A stretch of 64,000 bases of DNA from Sphingomonas sp. SUN039 (GTDB lineage Bacteria; Pseudomonadota; Alphaproteobacteria; Sphingomonadales; Sphingomonadaceae), in contig NZ_CP096972.1 of the NCBI RefSeq assembly GCF_024758725.1, positions 1,594,001-1,658,000 on the forward strand. Direction: 5' to 3'. Within the stretch, counting starts at the first letter, position 1; every line of letters starts with the position of its first letter. The position numbers and the translations under genes were made by a program. The notes beneath the pieces were generated by a model. That model ran no database searches, was not told where the DNA came from, and was given only the letters and a program-made list of their open reading frames with translations. Of this stretch, positions 63,918-64,000 are shown piece by piece.

Positions 63918-64000
63918 AGCGCACCCCACAAATCGTCGATCATCCGGCGCGCGGTGCGCATGTCGGGGTAATCGAGCGCGACCGAGGGCACCCCTTCGAC
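63914..64000 (-). CDS. C-terminal end of an unidentified gene (cut by window edge)
   Basis: 28 codons are visible, reading VEGVPSVALDYPDMRTARR and ending in WGAL before TGA, which overlaps the nucleotidyltransferase start as ATGA. Too short to identify; an HPr-kinase-like gene would be common in this context, but that is inference only. Confidence 0.6.
   Translation of the reverse strand, partial: VEGVPSVALDYPDMRTARRMIDDLWGAL

Overview
The window reads as a chromosomal segment of a high-GC alphaproteobacterium, most likely a sphingomonad (Sphingomonadaceae). The evidence is an ATP synthase split into separate F0 and F1 operons, the syntenies hrcA-grpE / rph-rdgB-hemW, rsmI-yraN-gshB, priA-fsa-xerC and glmU-glmS, a long TonB-dependent receptor, a 'vgr-related' HExxH protein, and a phaR/thiolase pair. 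No rRNA, tRNA, CRISPR array, transposase or integrase of a mobile element was seen. The assignment rests on protein recognition by eye.

Layout. 1-3039 (minus): the 5' end of uvrC, a small exported protein, then the F0 operon atpI-atpB-atpE-atpF'-atpF. 3173-6833 (minus): ydbH-ynbE-ydbL envelope lipid-transport operon. 6926-11547: radC, an EF-hand protein, purB, a tail-collar-domain protein and an exported muramidase-like protein. 11747-20629: a 26-residue membrane miniprotein, dnaJ and dnaK with a heat-shock-type promoter, a copper chaperone and HExxH protein pair, a DUF2853-OmpA fusion, a PH-domain membrane protein, an AT-rich orphan behind a G10 tract, and hrcA-grpE. 20710-28568: rph, rdgB, a CAP-domain protein, hemW, a LppC/LpoA-like lipoprotein divergent from rsmI-yraN, gshB and an adhesin-E-like protein. 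28587-35440: xerC, fsa, a small exported protein, a DUF4197 lipoprotein, priA and a membrane-anchored trypsin-like protease. 35633-38032: a large nuclease-methyltransferase fusion that looks like a single-chain restriction-modification enzyme. 38544-41683: ada, cytochrome b561, a DJ-1/PfpI protein and a dienelactone hydrolase. 41854-46939: the F1 operon atpHAGDC with a foreign-looking small gene between atpG and atpD. 46936-55232: a hemerythrin-like protein, an isolated CpaF/TadA ATPase, an exported methyltransferase, phaR, an acetyl-CoA acetyltransferase and a TonB-dependent receptor. 55289-64000: alr, an MFS transporter, CsaA, glmS, a vapBC toxin-antitoxin pair with a palindromic operator, glmU, gph, a nucleotidyltransferase and the tail of one more gene.

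Most genes are housekeeping: energy conversion (both halves of ATP synthase), protein folding (DnaK, DnaJ, GrpE, HrcA), UDP-GlcNAc and peptidoglycan supply (GlmS, GlmU, Alr, LpoA-like), genome maintenance (UvrC, RadC, PriA, XerC, Ada) and envelope maintenance.

The unusual part is an overlay of short palindromic repeats. At least five copies of one composite element (arms resembling CCCTCTCCC...GGGAGAGGG) lie in 21-34 kb. One sits in frame inside priA, one covers the 5' end of xerC, and two end exactly where the Shine-Dalgarno of the next gene begins. A second palindrome family occurs at 27039-27104 and a third at 35442-35516. The best candidates for something new are the nuclease-methyltransferase cassette bounded by similar direct repeats, the AT-rich gene whose ribosome-binding position is a G10 tract, and the small exported cysteine-containing gene embedded in the F1 operon.
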